From SLJM01 sp964415785 (GTDB lineage: Bacteria; Myxococcota_A; Bradymonadia; Bradymonadales; Bradymonadaceae): DNA of 15,780 nt. The stretch is from NCBI GenBank assembly GCA_964415785.1, contig CAYQBU010000085.1, positions 1-15,780 of the forward strand, read 5' to 3'. Shown in pieces: positions 7,639 to 15,294 of this stretch. The position numbers and the translations under genes were made by a program. Under the pieces are notes generated by a model. It was not told the DNA's origin, did not search any database, and was given only the letters and a program-made list of their open reading frames with translations. Position 1 is the first letter of the stretch. Each line of letters opens with the position of its first letter.

Positions 7639-8894
7639 GCCCCCACCCAACCCACGACCTGATCGTCATCGGCGGGGGCGCCGCCGGCTTCTTTGGTGCC
7701 ATCCAGGCCGGCCGCGAAGCCCCCGGCGATGCCTCGATCCTCATCCTCGAGGGCTCGCGACGCGTCCTCAACAAGGTCAAGATCTCCGGCGGTGGCCGAT
7801 GCAACGTCACCCACGAGTGCTACGACCCCAAGGAGATGGCCTCCAAGCACTATCCCGAGGGCCGCGGAGACCAGGAACTTATCGGTCCCTTCTTCCGCTT
7901 TGGCGTCATCCAGACCACGGCCTGGTTCTACGACGAGGGCGTGGAGCTCAAGACCGAGGACGACGGCCGCATCTTCCCCACCACCGACGACTCCCAGACC
8001 ATCATCGACACCCTTACCGGCGCCGCCTCCCGCGCCGGCGTCGAAGTCCGAACGGGCGCCAATGTGTCCTCCGTCGAACCCCAATCGGACGGCACCTACC
8101 TGCTCGACCTCCACGACGACAGCCAACTCCGGACGCGCCACCTCCTACTCGCCACCGGCGGAACTCGCCTCGCCAAGAGCGAATCTCTCCCCGCCATGCT
8201 GGGCCACACCATGGTCCCCGCCGTGCCCTCGCTCTTCACCTTCGACATCGACGACCCCCGACTCCAGGATCTCCAGGGCCTCTCTGTGGCTCACGCCTCG
8301 GTCTCCGTGGCCGACCATCCCCTTCAGGCCACGGGCCCGCTGCTCATCACCCACCGAGGCCTCAGCGGCCCCGGCATCCTCGAGATGTCGGCCCACGGCG
8401 CCCGGCTCCTCCACGAGCTCGATTACCAATTTCAACTGAACGTCAACTGGCTCCCCCACCGACGCGCCGAAGAGCGACTTGCCGAGATGCGCCACGAGGC
8501 GGGCGCTCGCCAATTGCGAACGCTATCGCCCTTCGAGGAGCTGCCCAACCGCCTCTGGGCAAGCCTGGTCGACGCCGCCGACATCGCCGACGACTGCCGC
8601 TGGGCCTCACTTCCCGGAGCTGCTCGTCAACGCCTCATCGACCAACTCCACCACGCCACCTTTTCCGTCTCCGGCAAGAGCACCCACAAGGAGGAATTCG
8701 TCACCTGCGGCGGCATCGACACTGACGAATTCGACATGACCACTATGGAGAGCCGCCTCCAACCCCGCCTCTACGCCGCCGGCGAAGTCCTCAATATCGA
8801 CGGCATCACCGGTGGCTTCAACTTCCAGAACGCCTGGACCACGGGCTACCTCGCCGGCTCCCACATCGCCGATTCACTCCACGAGGATAAATAA
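7635..8894 (+). CDS. HI0933/BaiN-family FAD-dependent oxidoreductase
   Basis: The protein belongs to the HI0933-like (YhiN, BaiN) flavoprotein family. Its FAD-binding signature GGGAAG is at 13-18, with E39 at the end of the second strand. The family hallmark KVKISGGGRCNVTH is at 47-60. The C-terminal FAD-contacting blocks are also intact: CGGID, RLYAAGEVLNIDG (about 380-390) and GITGGFNFQNAW (390-401). Length, 419 residues, is normal. Family members bind FAD and have been linked to bile-acid dehydroxylation (BaiN) or to general reductive chemistry, but the substrate in most bacteria is unknown. The start codon overlaps the stop of the preceding mini-flavoprotein gene, so the pair forms one operon. 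The last 21 bases overlap the 3' end of the convergent lipoprotein gene. Confidence 0.93.
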   Translation: MSPHPTHDLIVIGGGAAGFFGAIQAGREAPGDASILILEGSRRVLNKVKISGGGRCNVTHECYDPKEMASKHYPEGRGDQELIGPFFRFGVIQTTAWFYDEGVELKTEDDGRIFPTTDDSQTIIDTLTGAASRAGVEVRTGANVSSVEPQSDGTYLLDLHDDSQLRTRHLLLATGGTRLAKSESLPAMLGHTMVPAVPSLFTFDIDDPRLQDLQGLSVAHASVSVADHPLQATGPLLITHRGLSGPGILEMSAHGARLLHELDYQFQLNVNWLPHRRAEERLAEMRHEAGARQLRTLSPFEELPNRLWASLVDAADIADDCRWASLPGAARQRLIDQLHHATFSVSGKSTHKEEFVTCGGIDTDEFDMTTMESRLQPRLYAAGEVLNIDGITGGFNFQNAWTTGYLAGSHIADSLHEDK

Positions 8895-11693
8895 AGGTGG
8901 AATGCGATAGCGCTCGCCGTACCATTCCGCGACCGCCTCATATACCACCGCCACTTCAGAAATAGGGGTCTGCTCCGAGACCTCGACAAATAGGGCCGGA
9001 AGCTCACCCTCCGGCGTTGGCGTCAGCTCCGACGTCAGATCCTCCACAGCGATGGACGACCCATTGAGGCGAATCTCAGAACCCAGTGTGATCTCGTCGC
9101 GCCGATAGTTGACCTCCTCCAGTTGAGAGGTCGGCGTCAGGGGAATGACCCTTTCGCTTTCGCCCCCGCCCTCTCCCTCGCGTTGCTGGACCACCAGCGA
9201 TAGCCAGGGAGGGCCCTGCAGCAAAGTACCGCCGGGACGACTCGGCAGATTCCTCCTCGGGCGGCGATGATCCTGGAGATCCAGCAGGGATACCAAGGCC
9301 ACCAGATCGCTGGCCCTGGCGTCAGGACTCACCTCCATCACCCAAGTCACCAGATATCGCTGATCGCCGATGGCGATCGCCCCCGCGGGAAACGAATCTC
9401 CCAAGCCAACAAATTGAGAGGGACCCTCCTGATCTTCGATGCTTCTCAGGCCTTGCGCCTTCGCGTCCCGGATAATCCCCCCGTTATAGATATCAGCGAA
9501 GAGCCAGGTCACCGACTCCACATCCATATAGGGGACAAAGCCCTCCAACGCGTCGAGGTAAAAGGGCGTTGATCCCACCTCAAGTGACTCTCTCGGGGTC
9601 ATCACCGCCCTCACCTCACCCTTGTCCTCGCAGGCGACCTCATAGCCCATATGACAGGAATCACTGAAGAGCTCGCTGGCTTCTTCCAGCTCAACCACTT
9701 TCATCTTTTGAATCCCCAGGGCGTAACTCCAACGGCTCCCGATCCACTCGCTCAATTCTCGCCATGGTTCCTCCACACAGCGCGACATCTGGGCCTGCAG
9801 CGCAGTCCACTTCATATCGACTTCATCGGAGTTATCTCTCCATCCTCGAAGCTGACCTTCGTGAGCCTCAAATAGATCTTGTGACGCCCCTCGCAAGCCG
9901 TCTTCACAGCGATGGGACTCTTCGACCTCGACAAGCTCTGTCCGGCCGTCGATGATCTCTCCGAACGCCTCTTCACCAGGCTCGAGTGAGACATCGACCA
10001 GCGAGTAGTCCGCACTCAGCTCAGAACTCACCGATATCGCCCTCAACGCCTCCAGGTCTGGCGGTACAAGGTCCCCTATCCCCGCCACAGCGCTCAGGGT
10101 CGCCACTATCTCATCACTATCTATATCCAGCGCCATCTCACCGCCTTCAATGCGAACCTCATCTTTTATCGAATCGAAGGACCCGATCTCCAGATGAAAC
10201 AATTGGCCCTCTTCGGCCTCCTGGCTTTGGACCTCCACTTCCCCCAATCCCAGCTCCCACAACGACGTCGCGATGTCGTCAATAGTATCTGAATAACCCC
10301 ATCCTTCATCCATGAGCACCGAAACATTTCCCATGACCTCAATCCCCATCTCCGACTCCTCAGAGGGCTTCCAATCCAGCGACGCTGCGATCGCTCGAAT
10401 CCCATGGGTAGAATCTAGCCAGTCTCCCATCTGCGTTTCATCGAGATCCAGGTTCTGGAGGCTCCGATTAAACGCCACGGGATACTTCAAGGCGGGAAGC
10501 GCCAATAACCAATATCCCGTCGCTCCCGCAAATCGATCGAGGGCTCGCTCGGGATCATCGGCCGCCTGTATATCCCTGAGCCACCCGGGCCGCCCTCCGC
10601 TGGCGGGCTCATCTCTCCGACCCCAGGTAAAATCGATGGACGCGTCGTCCAACACCTCTCGCTCAAAGCTGTGGGTCACCGTCCCCTCTTTCGTCATCGT
10701 CCTCCCTTGCCGGGTATGGCTTCGGACCCACCGGGCTTTCCAAGCCTTGGCTTCATCTCCATCGATCAAAAGCGTCATATCCTCCACCTCTCGAACTTCG
10801 GGGCTGCCAAGCGTCATCGTCTGACCGGCATCGCGAAAGACCTGAGTTAGAAGTCCCTGCCGGTTATCGGGGCTCGCCGTCCAAATCGCGCGTTGCCCAC
10901 CGAGCACATCCAACATCGCCGCCACCTCGGCCATTCTCTCCGTATCCAGGTACAGAGCCATGCCCGCGTCAGCCCCCAAAAACTGCGTCTGCGCCGGCGT
11001 CATCCGATTCCAGAAATCCGCGTCATTTATTGACAGATCGATCTTCCCGGCGGGCCGATCCGTCACCTGCTTCATCCCCAGCGCTGGATCCCGATGCACC
11101 TCGACCACCAGATATTGCTCCGCCTCCAGATGATCCGTGATCTCAACCTCACGAGGATACCTGGACTCAAGATACTCCGAGTCCTCCAGCTCCTGTTGGA
11201 GAGCCCTGCTATCCTCGGTAGGGATAAATAACCGCCAGGAAAACCCGCGACTGCGCCCCTCCGTGGTCTCCGTGGGCACACCATACTTCAGGTGACGCAG
11301 GTGCTCGTCATTTCCCCGCGTCGTCAACGCCACCACCAAATCTCTGCTTTGATCCATCCCCTGGATCGACCTCAGACCTTCTAAAGAAGCCCTTCCATCC
11401 ATCAGCGGCGAACGAGGGTGTATCAGCGCGTAGATCAACCATTGCGAAGGATCGATACTCCCAACTAACCGATCCAGCCCCATGACGTCTCCGACGACGT
11501 CCGCCTGCTCCAGGTTGACGCGCAACACACCGACGGTCTGCTCCGGCATCGGGAGCTGAATCTGCGTTGTATCCTCCAACGACGAGAGCGCTCTATCGAC
11601 ATTTGACGTCGAACTTGTGCACGAAGACGAGCATCCAAGACCCACCATCACCACCAATAAATAAACGCTCATCACCAGGCTGTACCGACCCAT
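8874..11693 (-). CDS. Large acidic lipoprotein with ExbD-like C-terminal tail
   Basis: The N-terminus (MGRYSLVMSV, hydrophobic run, GLG-C21) is a lipoprotein signal, although Gly at -3 of the lipobox is atypical. AGGAAG, about six bases upstream, supports the start at 11693; an ATG 63 bases further out gives an implausible leader. The 939 residues are strongly acidic and mostly unfamiliar. The first half alternates short strand-like segments and repeatedly uses motifs such as 'TLLIDGDEAKAWKARW', giving an impression of duplicated alpha/beta modules, not proven. Residues about 864-939 resemble the periplasmic domain of ExbD/TolR: EITLGSEIRLNGSSIAVEDL, then PALFVEVSEQTPISEVAVVY and a final strand. 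The pattern matches 'I-x-L-NG-x-x-V-x-x-x-x-L ... P-V-x-I-x-A-D-x-x-V-P-Y-x-x-V-V'. The ExbD transmembrane helix is absent. Its role is unknown. Confidence 0.85.
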   Translation of the reverse strand: MGRYSLVMSVYLLVVMVGLGCSSSCTSSTSNVDRALSSLEDTTQIQLPMPEQTVGVLRVNLEQADVVGDVMGLDRLVGSIDPSQWLIYALIHPRSPLMDGRASLEGLRSIQGMDQSRDLVVALTTRGNDEHLRHLKYGVPTETTEGRSRGFSWRLFIPTEDSRALQQELEDSEYLESRYPREVEITDHLEAEQYLVVEVHRDPALGMKQVTDRPAGKIDLSINDADFWNRMTPAQTQFLGADAGMALYLDTERMAEVAAMLDVLGGQRAIWTASPDNRQGLLTQVFRDAGQTMTLGSPEVREVEDMTLLIDGDEAKAWKARWVRSHTRQGRTMTKEGTVTHSFEREVLDDASIDFTWGRRDEPASGGRPGWLRDIQAADDPERALDRFAGATGYWLLALPALKYPVAFNRSLQNLDLDETQMGDWLDSTHGIRAIAASLDWKPSEESEMGIEVMGNVSVLMDEGWGYSDTIDDIATSLWELGLGEVEVQSQEAEEGQLFHLEIGSFDSIKDEVRIEGGEMALDIDSDEIVATLSAVAGIGDLVPPDLEALRAISVSSELSADYSLVDVSLEPGEEAFGEIIDGRTELVEVEESHRCEDGLRGASQDLFEAHEGQLRGWRDNSDEVDMKWTALQAQMSRCVEEPWRELSEWIGSRWSYALGIQKMKVVELEEASELFSDSCHMGYEVACEDKGEVRAVMTPRESLEVGSTPFYLDALEGFVPYMDVESVTWLFADIYNGGIIRDAKAQGLRSIEDQEGPSQFVGLGDSFPAGAIAIGDQRYLVTWVMEVSPDARASDLVALVSLLDLQDHRRPRRNLPSRPGGTLLQGPPWLSLVVQQREGEGGGESERVIPLTPTSQLEEVNYRRDEITLGSEIRLNGSSIAVEDLTSELTPTPEGELPALFVEVSEQTPISEVAVVYEAVAEWYGERYRIPPLFILVE

Positions 11694-12058
11694 ATCTCTT
11701 CCTTTCGTTAAAGATAACGCTCCGGGACAACATGGCGTAAACCGCAGTGGAACCATTTCACTGACGCTCAGGCCAACCCTTCATTCGATGTAAGTTTGAA
11801 CAGCCTACCCCTGATATTTTTCACCATCAATGCCCGCAGCCTTCGTTTTCAAAATATTACTCCCCCAGGAACCCCCGGATACTGAAGCTCGGCGACAGAG
11901 CTATGACGCCCTATCATCAATCCACCTGGACGCGGTCGGGAATCACGCCGAATGACCTCCGATGAGTCGGAGTTGGCGAATCGTGGCTACTCCGGTCTCG
12001 TATTTTTGAAAGCTGGCTCCACGAATACTAACCCCAAAGGCCTTCGAGCCGGAGGGAT
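11694..12058. other. Intergenic stretch, no recognisable gene
   Basis: These 365 bases lie between the start of the large lipoprotein gene and the end of the HEAT-repeat gene, both on the minus strand. They are more AT-rich in places (around 11805-11865) than the flanking genes and should carry the lipoprotein promoter, but I could not settle on one. A perfect 6-bp stem with a TGAG loop (11957-11972) is present without a T-tract on either side. I see no repeat matching the 61 and 15087 elements and no convincing small ORF. Confidence 0.6.
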
Positions 12059-12994
12059 TCAATCCAGCGGCGATGATTCCAATTGCCGAAGCAATTCATC
12101 AAAGCGCTCTTGCTCCTTGCCGTCGGCCAGGCGTTCTTTCACCCGCTCCAGGGCATAGGACGCCCCGCCGAGTTGCAGCGACTTTGAGATCTCGCCGCGG
12201 ACCTGCTGTGGCGCGTCGATATAACGCGTCAACATGGCGTCCACCGCCTTCTGGCGCCCTTCCAGGCGCTGCTCCTGTCGATCTTCATAGACCGAGGTCT
12301 GCCACCCTCCCTGGTTGAGCCAATCGCCCAGGGCCCTCGCCGCCTCCCGATGGAGGTCCGACTCTTCATTATCGCCCAAAATCTCCACCAGGTAATCCAG
12401 GGCCGCCATCTCTCGCGACGGGCCCAGGCCCTCTACGATATACCGGCGCATGTCCTCATCGCGCTGAGCGCGCCCGATGACCCGCTCCAAAGCCTCTACG
12501 TCACCGCTTCGCCCGATCGACGCCGTGGTCACCTTGACCAATCGCGGAAAATTAGGGGCATCTTCCAAACGCGACTCCAACACCGGCGCGCTTCGCTCGT
12601 CGCGGTGGCGCCCCACGGCCTCCACGAGCCCCACCTGCCATCGCCTCCAGGTCTCGAGCCCCATGCGAAGCTCCATGGGATCGTCATTGACCAGCGCCCA
12701 GAGCATGGGCAGCACCATCTCATCACCCAGGCTCGACAACAGCCGCGCTGCGTTGACCGGCCGCCGCGGGTCCATGGCGTCCAGCTCCATCACCGACCGA
12801 CGAGCCTCTTCCAGAGACTCAAAGCGCTCCGGCGACTCCATCCACATCTCGTGCAATTCTTCCTCGATATGGCTCAACGCCGGGTGCTCCTCAAAGCGCG
12901 GGGCCTCCTGGGCCGCCGCGCTTCCAGCACCAAATACCATGGTCAGAGCCACCACCGTCGCCAACGCCGCCGAAACCGCTCGCCCAATCGTCAT
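12059..12994 (-). CDS. Secreted HEAT-repeat protein
   Basis: The first ~28 residues form a Sec signal peptide: MTIGR, a hydrophobic core and an Ala-x-Ala-type site in GSAAAQEAP, so the protein is periplasmic or secreted. The mature part is helical. From about residue 60 to 290 it shows tandem ~30-residue units of HEAT/PBS-lyase type, for example ALERVIGRAQ, YIVEGLGPSREMAALDYLVEIL and REAARALGDWL. These form an alpha-solenoid that typically binds another protein. AGGAG six bases upstream fixes the start at 12994; an in-frame ATG at 13129 would overlap the preceding gene and spoil the signal peptide. Only 35 bases separate it from the upstream deiminase gene, so the two are probably co-transcribed. 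Its partner is unknown; the deiminase or its targets are obvious candidates. Confidence 0.88.
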   Translation of the reverse strand: MTIGRAVSAALATVVALTMVFGAGSAAAQEAPRFEEHPALSHIEEELHEMWMESPERFESLEEARRSVMELDAMDPRRPVNAARLLSSLGDEMVLPMLWALVNDDPMELRMGLETWRRWQVGLVEAVGRHRDERSAPVLESRLEDAPNFPRLVKVTTASIGRSGDVEALERVIGRAQRDEDMRRYIVEGLGPSREMAALDYLVEILGDNEESDLHREAARALGDWLNQGGWQTSVYEDRQEQRLEGRQKAVDAMLTRYIDAPQQVRGEISKSLQLGGASYALERVKERLADGKEQERFDELLRQLESSPLD

Positions 12995-13029
12995 CTGCTT
13001 CTCCTGCCTTGCCTCAATCATATCGATCA

Positions 13030-15039
13030 TCACTCCCACCACCGCGTTGCCGGCGCCTCTCGCGACGTATTCGAACCGCAATGCACCTGACCCGACCCCG
13101 TGTGGTAGACGTCCCAGGTCTCGATCCAATGCACATCGACGCCCAACTCACCGAAGATTTGCTCCGTATCGACCTTAAAGGGATCCTCGCCGTCGATGCG
13201 CGGGCCGTGCGGGTCGGGAGCCCCAAAGTGGTCGGTCTGCAGACTGATCCCGTTGATGATCCCCGGTTGATAGGCCACCAATCCCCACCCCGAATCCTCC
13301 ATCAAAAATGAAAGCGGCTCCCGCTCCTCCTCGGTCACCCCCACCTCGTCTTCAATGATCTGGACCTGGTCCTGGACCTCCAGCGCCGCCCTCGCGTTGG
13401 CGTCGCGCAAGTCGGGATCGTTGAGGGTCTCCGACACCGTCACCTCCGCCGAGCCTGCCCGCGGCCAGGACTTGCCCTGAAACATCGTCTCCTGGCCATA
13501 TCCCTGGGCCTCCAGGTCCTCGAGCATCGCCTCCGCTCGCAGCGGATCGGCGTAGAGCATCGTCCATCCCCGTTCATTATCGCTCTCCACAAAACTGACG
13601 ATCTCGTCGACATGAGCCACGGACAACCAGTGGGTGTCGATCCACACAATGGGTTGCTCGCCCTGCTCATCGATGACGCGACTCAGGGTGGGGTCCGGAC
13701 GGATCGAATCCTCGCTCAACGAGCGACCCCGAATCACACGACCATGGGGATAGGCCTCTCCATCGGGCGACGTATGCGGTGGAATCACCTCCGTATTGCC
13801 AAAGGAGTCCAGGGTGTCCGATTCTGACACCGCACCATAGAGCGCCGCGATCTCGGGATATTCCTCATCGCTGGAATTGCCAAAGAGGTAGCTGACCACG
13901 TCATCGACATCGACGCCCGTGGCGTCCACCGGGTCAAAGCCCTTCTCCGGATGATATTGGGTCTGGCCGGCCGCCGATGACCCGTGAAACTCCGTATAGG
14001 CCAGTCGGCCCGCCCCCCGCAGAGGCTCATCGGAAAAGGGAACATTCTGCAAATCGTAGATGCGCTCTGCGATCTCTCTCAATGACTCCGGGAAATCAAT
14101 ATTGGCGCTTCGAAAATAGACCGGCATCTCCCGCGGCCCGTCGGGCCCTGGAATCGACGAGTAGCCCACGAGCAGATAGTCCTGGACCCAGGGGTCGCCC
14201 GTATCCAAAAGATGCAATCCCTGCTCCACACCCGACGCCCCCACCGCCGCATCGAGGTCGCTCAAAAACTCGGCATTTGCCCCCTGGCCGAGCTCCGCGG
14301 CATAGACCCGCGTGGCGTCCTGAAGGTGTGTACGAAAGAGCACCGGAGCCTGCTCCATCTGCGCCCTATCTTCCGTCGTTCTTCCCAACGCCGGGATCTC
14401 GATCGTCCAGCTCAACTCCACCTGGCCATCCCACCCCCGCTGCGAGTCCACCAGCGAACGCCCCTCGATGGCGAATTCAACGCCGGCCTCCAGATCGGGC
14501 CCTTTGATCCTATCCTCTCCCGGGCGGTACGGCTCAAAGGAGTCCACCTCGTCCGTCTCGTCGAGGCTTCGCCAGTACAGATGAATGTGGTCCCGGGCCT
14601 CCTCATTGATGTCGAGCATCCCCTCAACATCAGATCCCACGGCAATGGTGGGCTCCGTCTCGATGCGCGCAAGGTTCGCCAGATCCGACATCCCACCCAA
14701 CTGATGGGAGGCTCCATCGAAACAATTCATGAATTCGTCATCGCTCATCGCCGGGTCGCAGGCCCCGGCGTCATCGTTAATATTGGCCAAAAATAAAGCC
14801 CCGAACCCTTCATCGGGCTCGAGGCGATGCTCCATCGAGGAGGCGTCGCTAAAGTCAATCCTACCATCGCGGTTGGCATCGACACCCAACCTCGACTCCA
14901 CCATCGATGGGTAAAACTGTCCATCATCACCGCGGTAGTAGATATGCTCCTCGTCATCTACCAGGTCTTCTCCACCCGTACATCCATGGAGCACCCCGCT
15001 CCCCAGCACCACTGCCACCACCATGAATCCATGCCTCAT
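13030..15039 (-). CDS. Lipoprotein protein-arginine deiminase (PAD family)
   Basis: This is a peptidylarginine deiminase of the vertebrate type, which hydrolyses protein arginine to citrulline. Residues 1-20 are a lipoprotein signal ending L17-H-G-C20. A PAD-middle-like domain follows (about 45-250). It starts with an EF-hand-like loop DANRDGRIDFSD (54-65) and GALFLANINDD (80-90), resembling the DADRDG and LLVNCDRD segments of human PADs. The catalytic domain (about 265-669) shows WVQD with D287, WLSVAHVDE with H476 and D478, and GQVHCGSN with C654. These match PAD4 D350, H471, D473 and C645, and the spacings 413-478 and 478-654 nearly equal the human ones. DSFGNTEVIPP (411-421) and YPHGR (430-434) also match. 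The PAD N-terminal domain is missing, and about 69 residues are inserted between D287 and F413. GGAG five bases upstream supports this start; the leader implies outer-membrane anchoring. Confidence 0.92.
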   Translation of the reverse strand: MRHGFMVVAVVLGSGVLHGCTGGEDLVDDEEHIYYRGDDGQFYPSMVESRLGVDANRDGRIDFSDASSMEHRLEPDEGFGALFLANINDDAGACDPAMSDDEFMNCFDGASHQLGGMSDLANLARIETEPTIAVGSDVEGMLDINEEARDHIHLYWRSLDETDEVDSFEPYRPGEDRIKGPDLEAGVEFAIEGRSLVDSQRGWDGQVELSWTIEIPALGRTTEDRAQMEQAPVLFRTHLQDATRVYAAELGQGANAEFLSDLDAAVGASGVEQGLHLLDTGDPWVQDYLLVGYSSIPGPDGPREMPVYFRSANIDFPESLREIAERIYDLQNVPFSDEPLRGAGRLAYTEFHGSSAAGQTQYHPEKGFDPVDATGVDVDDVVSYLFGNSSDEEYPEIAALYGAVSESDTLDSFGNTEVIPPHTSPDGEAYPHGRVIRGRSLSEDSIRPDPTLSRVIDEQGEQPIVWIDTHWLSVAHVDEIVSFVESDNERGWTMLYADPLRAEAMLEDLEAQGYGQETMFQGKSWPRAGSAEVTVSETLNDPDLRDANARAALEVQDQVQIIEDEVGVTEEEREPLSFLMEDSGWGLVAYQPGIINGISLQTDHFGAPDPHGPRIDGEDPFKVDTEQIFGELGVDVHWIETWDVYHTGSGQVHCGSNTSREAPATRWWE

Positions 15040-15086
15040 AGATGCTCCAACTCTAAACCGTGATCCGTCCATCGCTAGTGGTCTAA

Positions 15087-15238
15087 CCCGGATTATTCAT
15101 GAGACGTTGTTACGAGGCAAAATCAGAGGTGAGAGGCCAAAATTGAGCCCCACAGGCGGTGCAGAGCACCGTCGCGGAGTGAAATGCAGGCATCTCGGCT
15201 CTGATGAGCCGCAGTAGACGAGTCATGAATAATCCGGG
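15087..15238. mobile_element. MITE-like element, 152 bp, with terminal inverted repeats
   Basis: The two ends are perfect inverted repeats of 16 bases (CCCGGATTATTCATGA at 15087-15102 and its reverse complement at 15223-15238). They are flanked by a direct 4-base duplication, CTAA, at 15083-15086 and 15239-15242. There is no ORF inside. The interior holds two perfect hairpins: CGGTGC/GCACCG (15157-15171, 3-base loop) and CGGCTC/GAGCCG (15196-15211, 4-base loop). A partial relative lies at 61-111. Small size, no transposase, inverted ends and target duplication define a non-autonomous MITE. The ends recall, from memory only, those of IS1380-type insertion sequences, whose target duplications are 4-5 bp. 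Confidence 0.85.
15092..15120 (-). promoter_or_regulatory. Outward promoter in the MITE end, facing the deiminase gene
   Basis: On the minus strand, TTGCCT (complement of 15115-15120) is followed by exactly 17 bases and AATAAT (complement of 15092-15097). The -10 matches five of six consensus bases and the -35 four of six. Transcription would begin about where the element ends, giving a leader of roughly 45 bases before the deiminase start at 15039. The -10 lies within the terminal inverted repeat. Activity is inferred, not shown. Confidence 0.5.
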
Positions 15239-15294
15239 CTAAAGAGTAGGAACCGGCCTGAATCCTGTAAAGCACATGGGCTAAGCGATTGGAC

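Noticed and set aside
7607..8725. A 372-codon plus-strand frame inside the HI0933-type gene
   Set aside because: The product is Arg/Pro-rich and motif-free, and overlaps a complete recognisable flavoprotein in another frame.
11957..11972. A perfect 6-bp stem with TGAG loop, considered as a terminator for the HEAT-repeat gene
   Set aside because: It has no T-run on either strand and lies about 90 bases past the stop codon.
11952..12158. A 68-codon plus-strand frame in the 365-base gap
   Set aside because: A third of it overlaps the HEAT-repeat gene antisense, it has no ribosome site, and the Ser/Arg-rich product looks random.
15157..15211. The two hairpins in the MITE, considered as a riboswitch or terminator
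   Set aside because: Neither is followed by a T-tract, no conserved aptamer sequence is recognisable, and both belong to the mobile element.
15087..15238. Considered as part of a CRISPR array because of the repeated sequence with the copy at 61
   Set aside because: There are only inverted ends plus one distant copy, with no regular repeat-spacer spacing and no cas gene.
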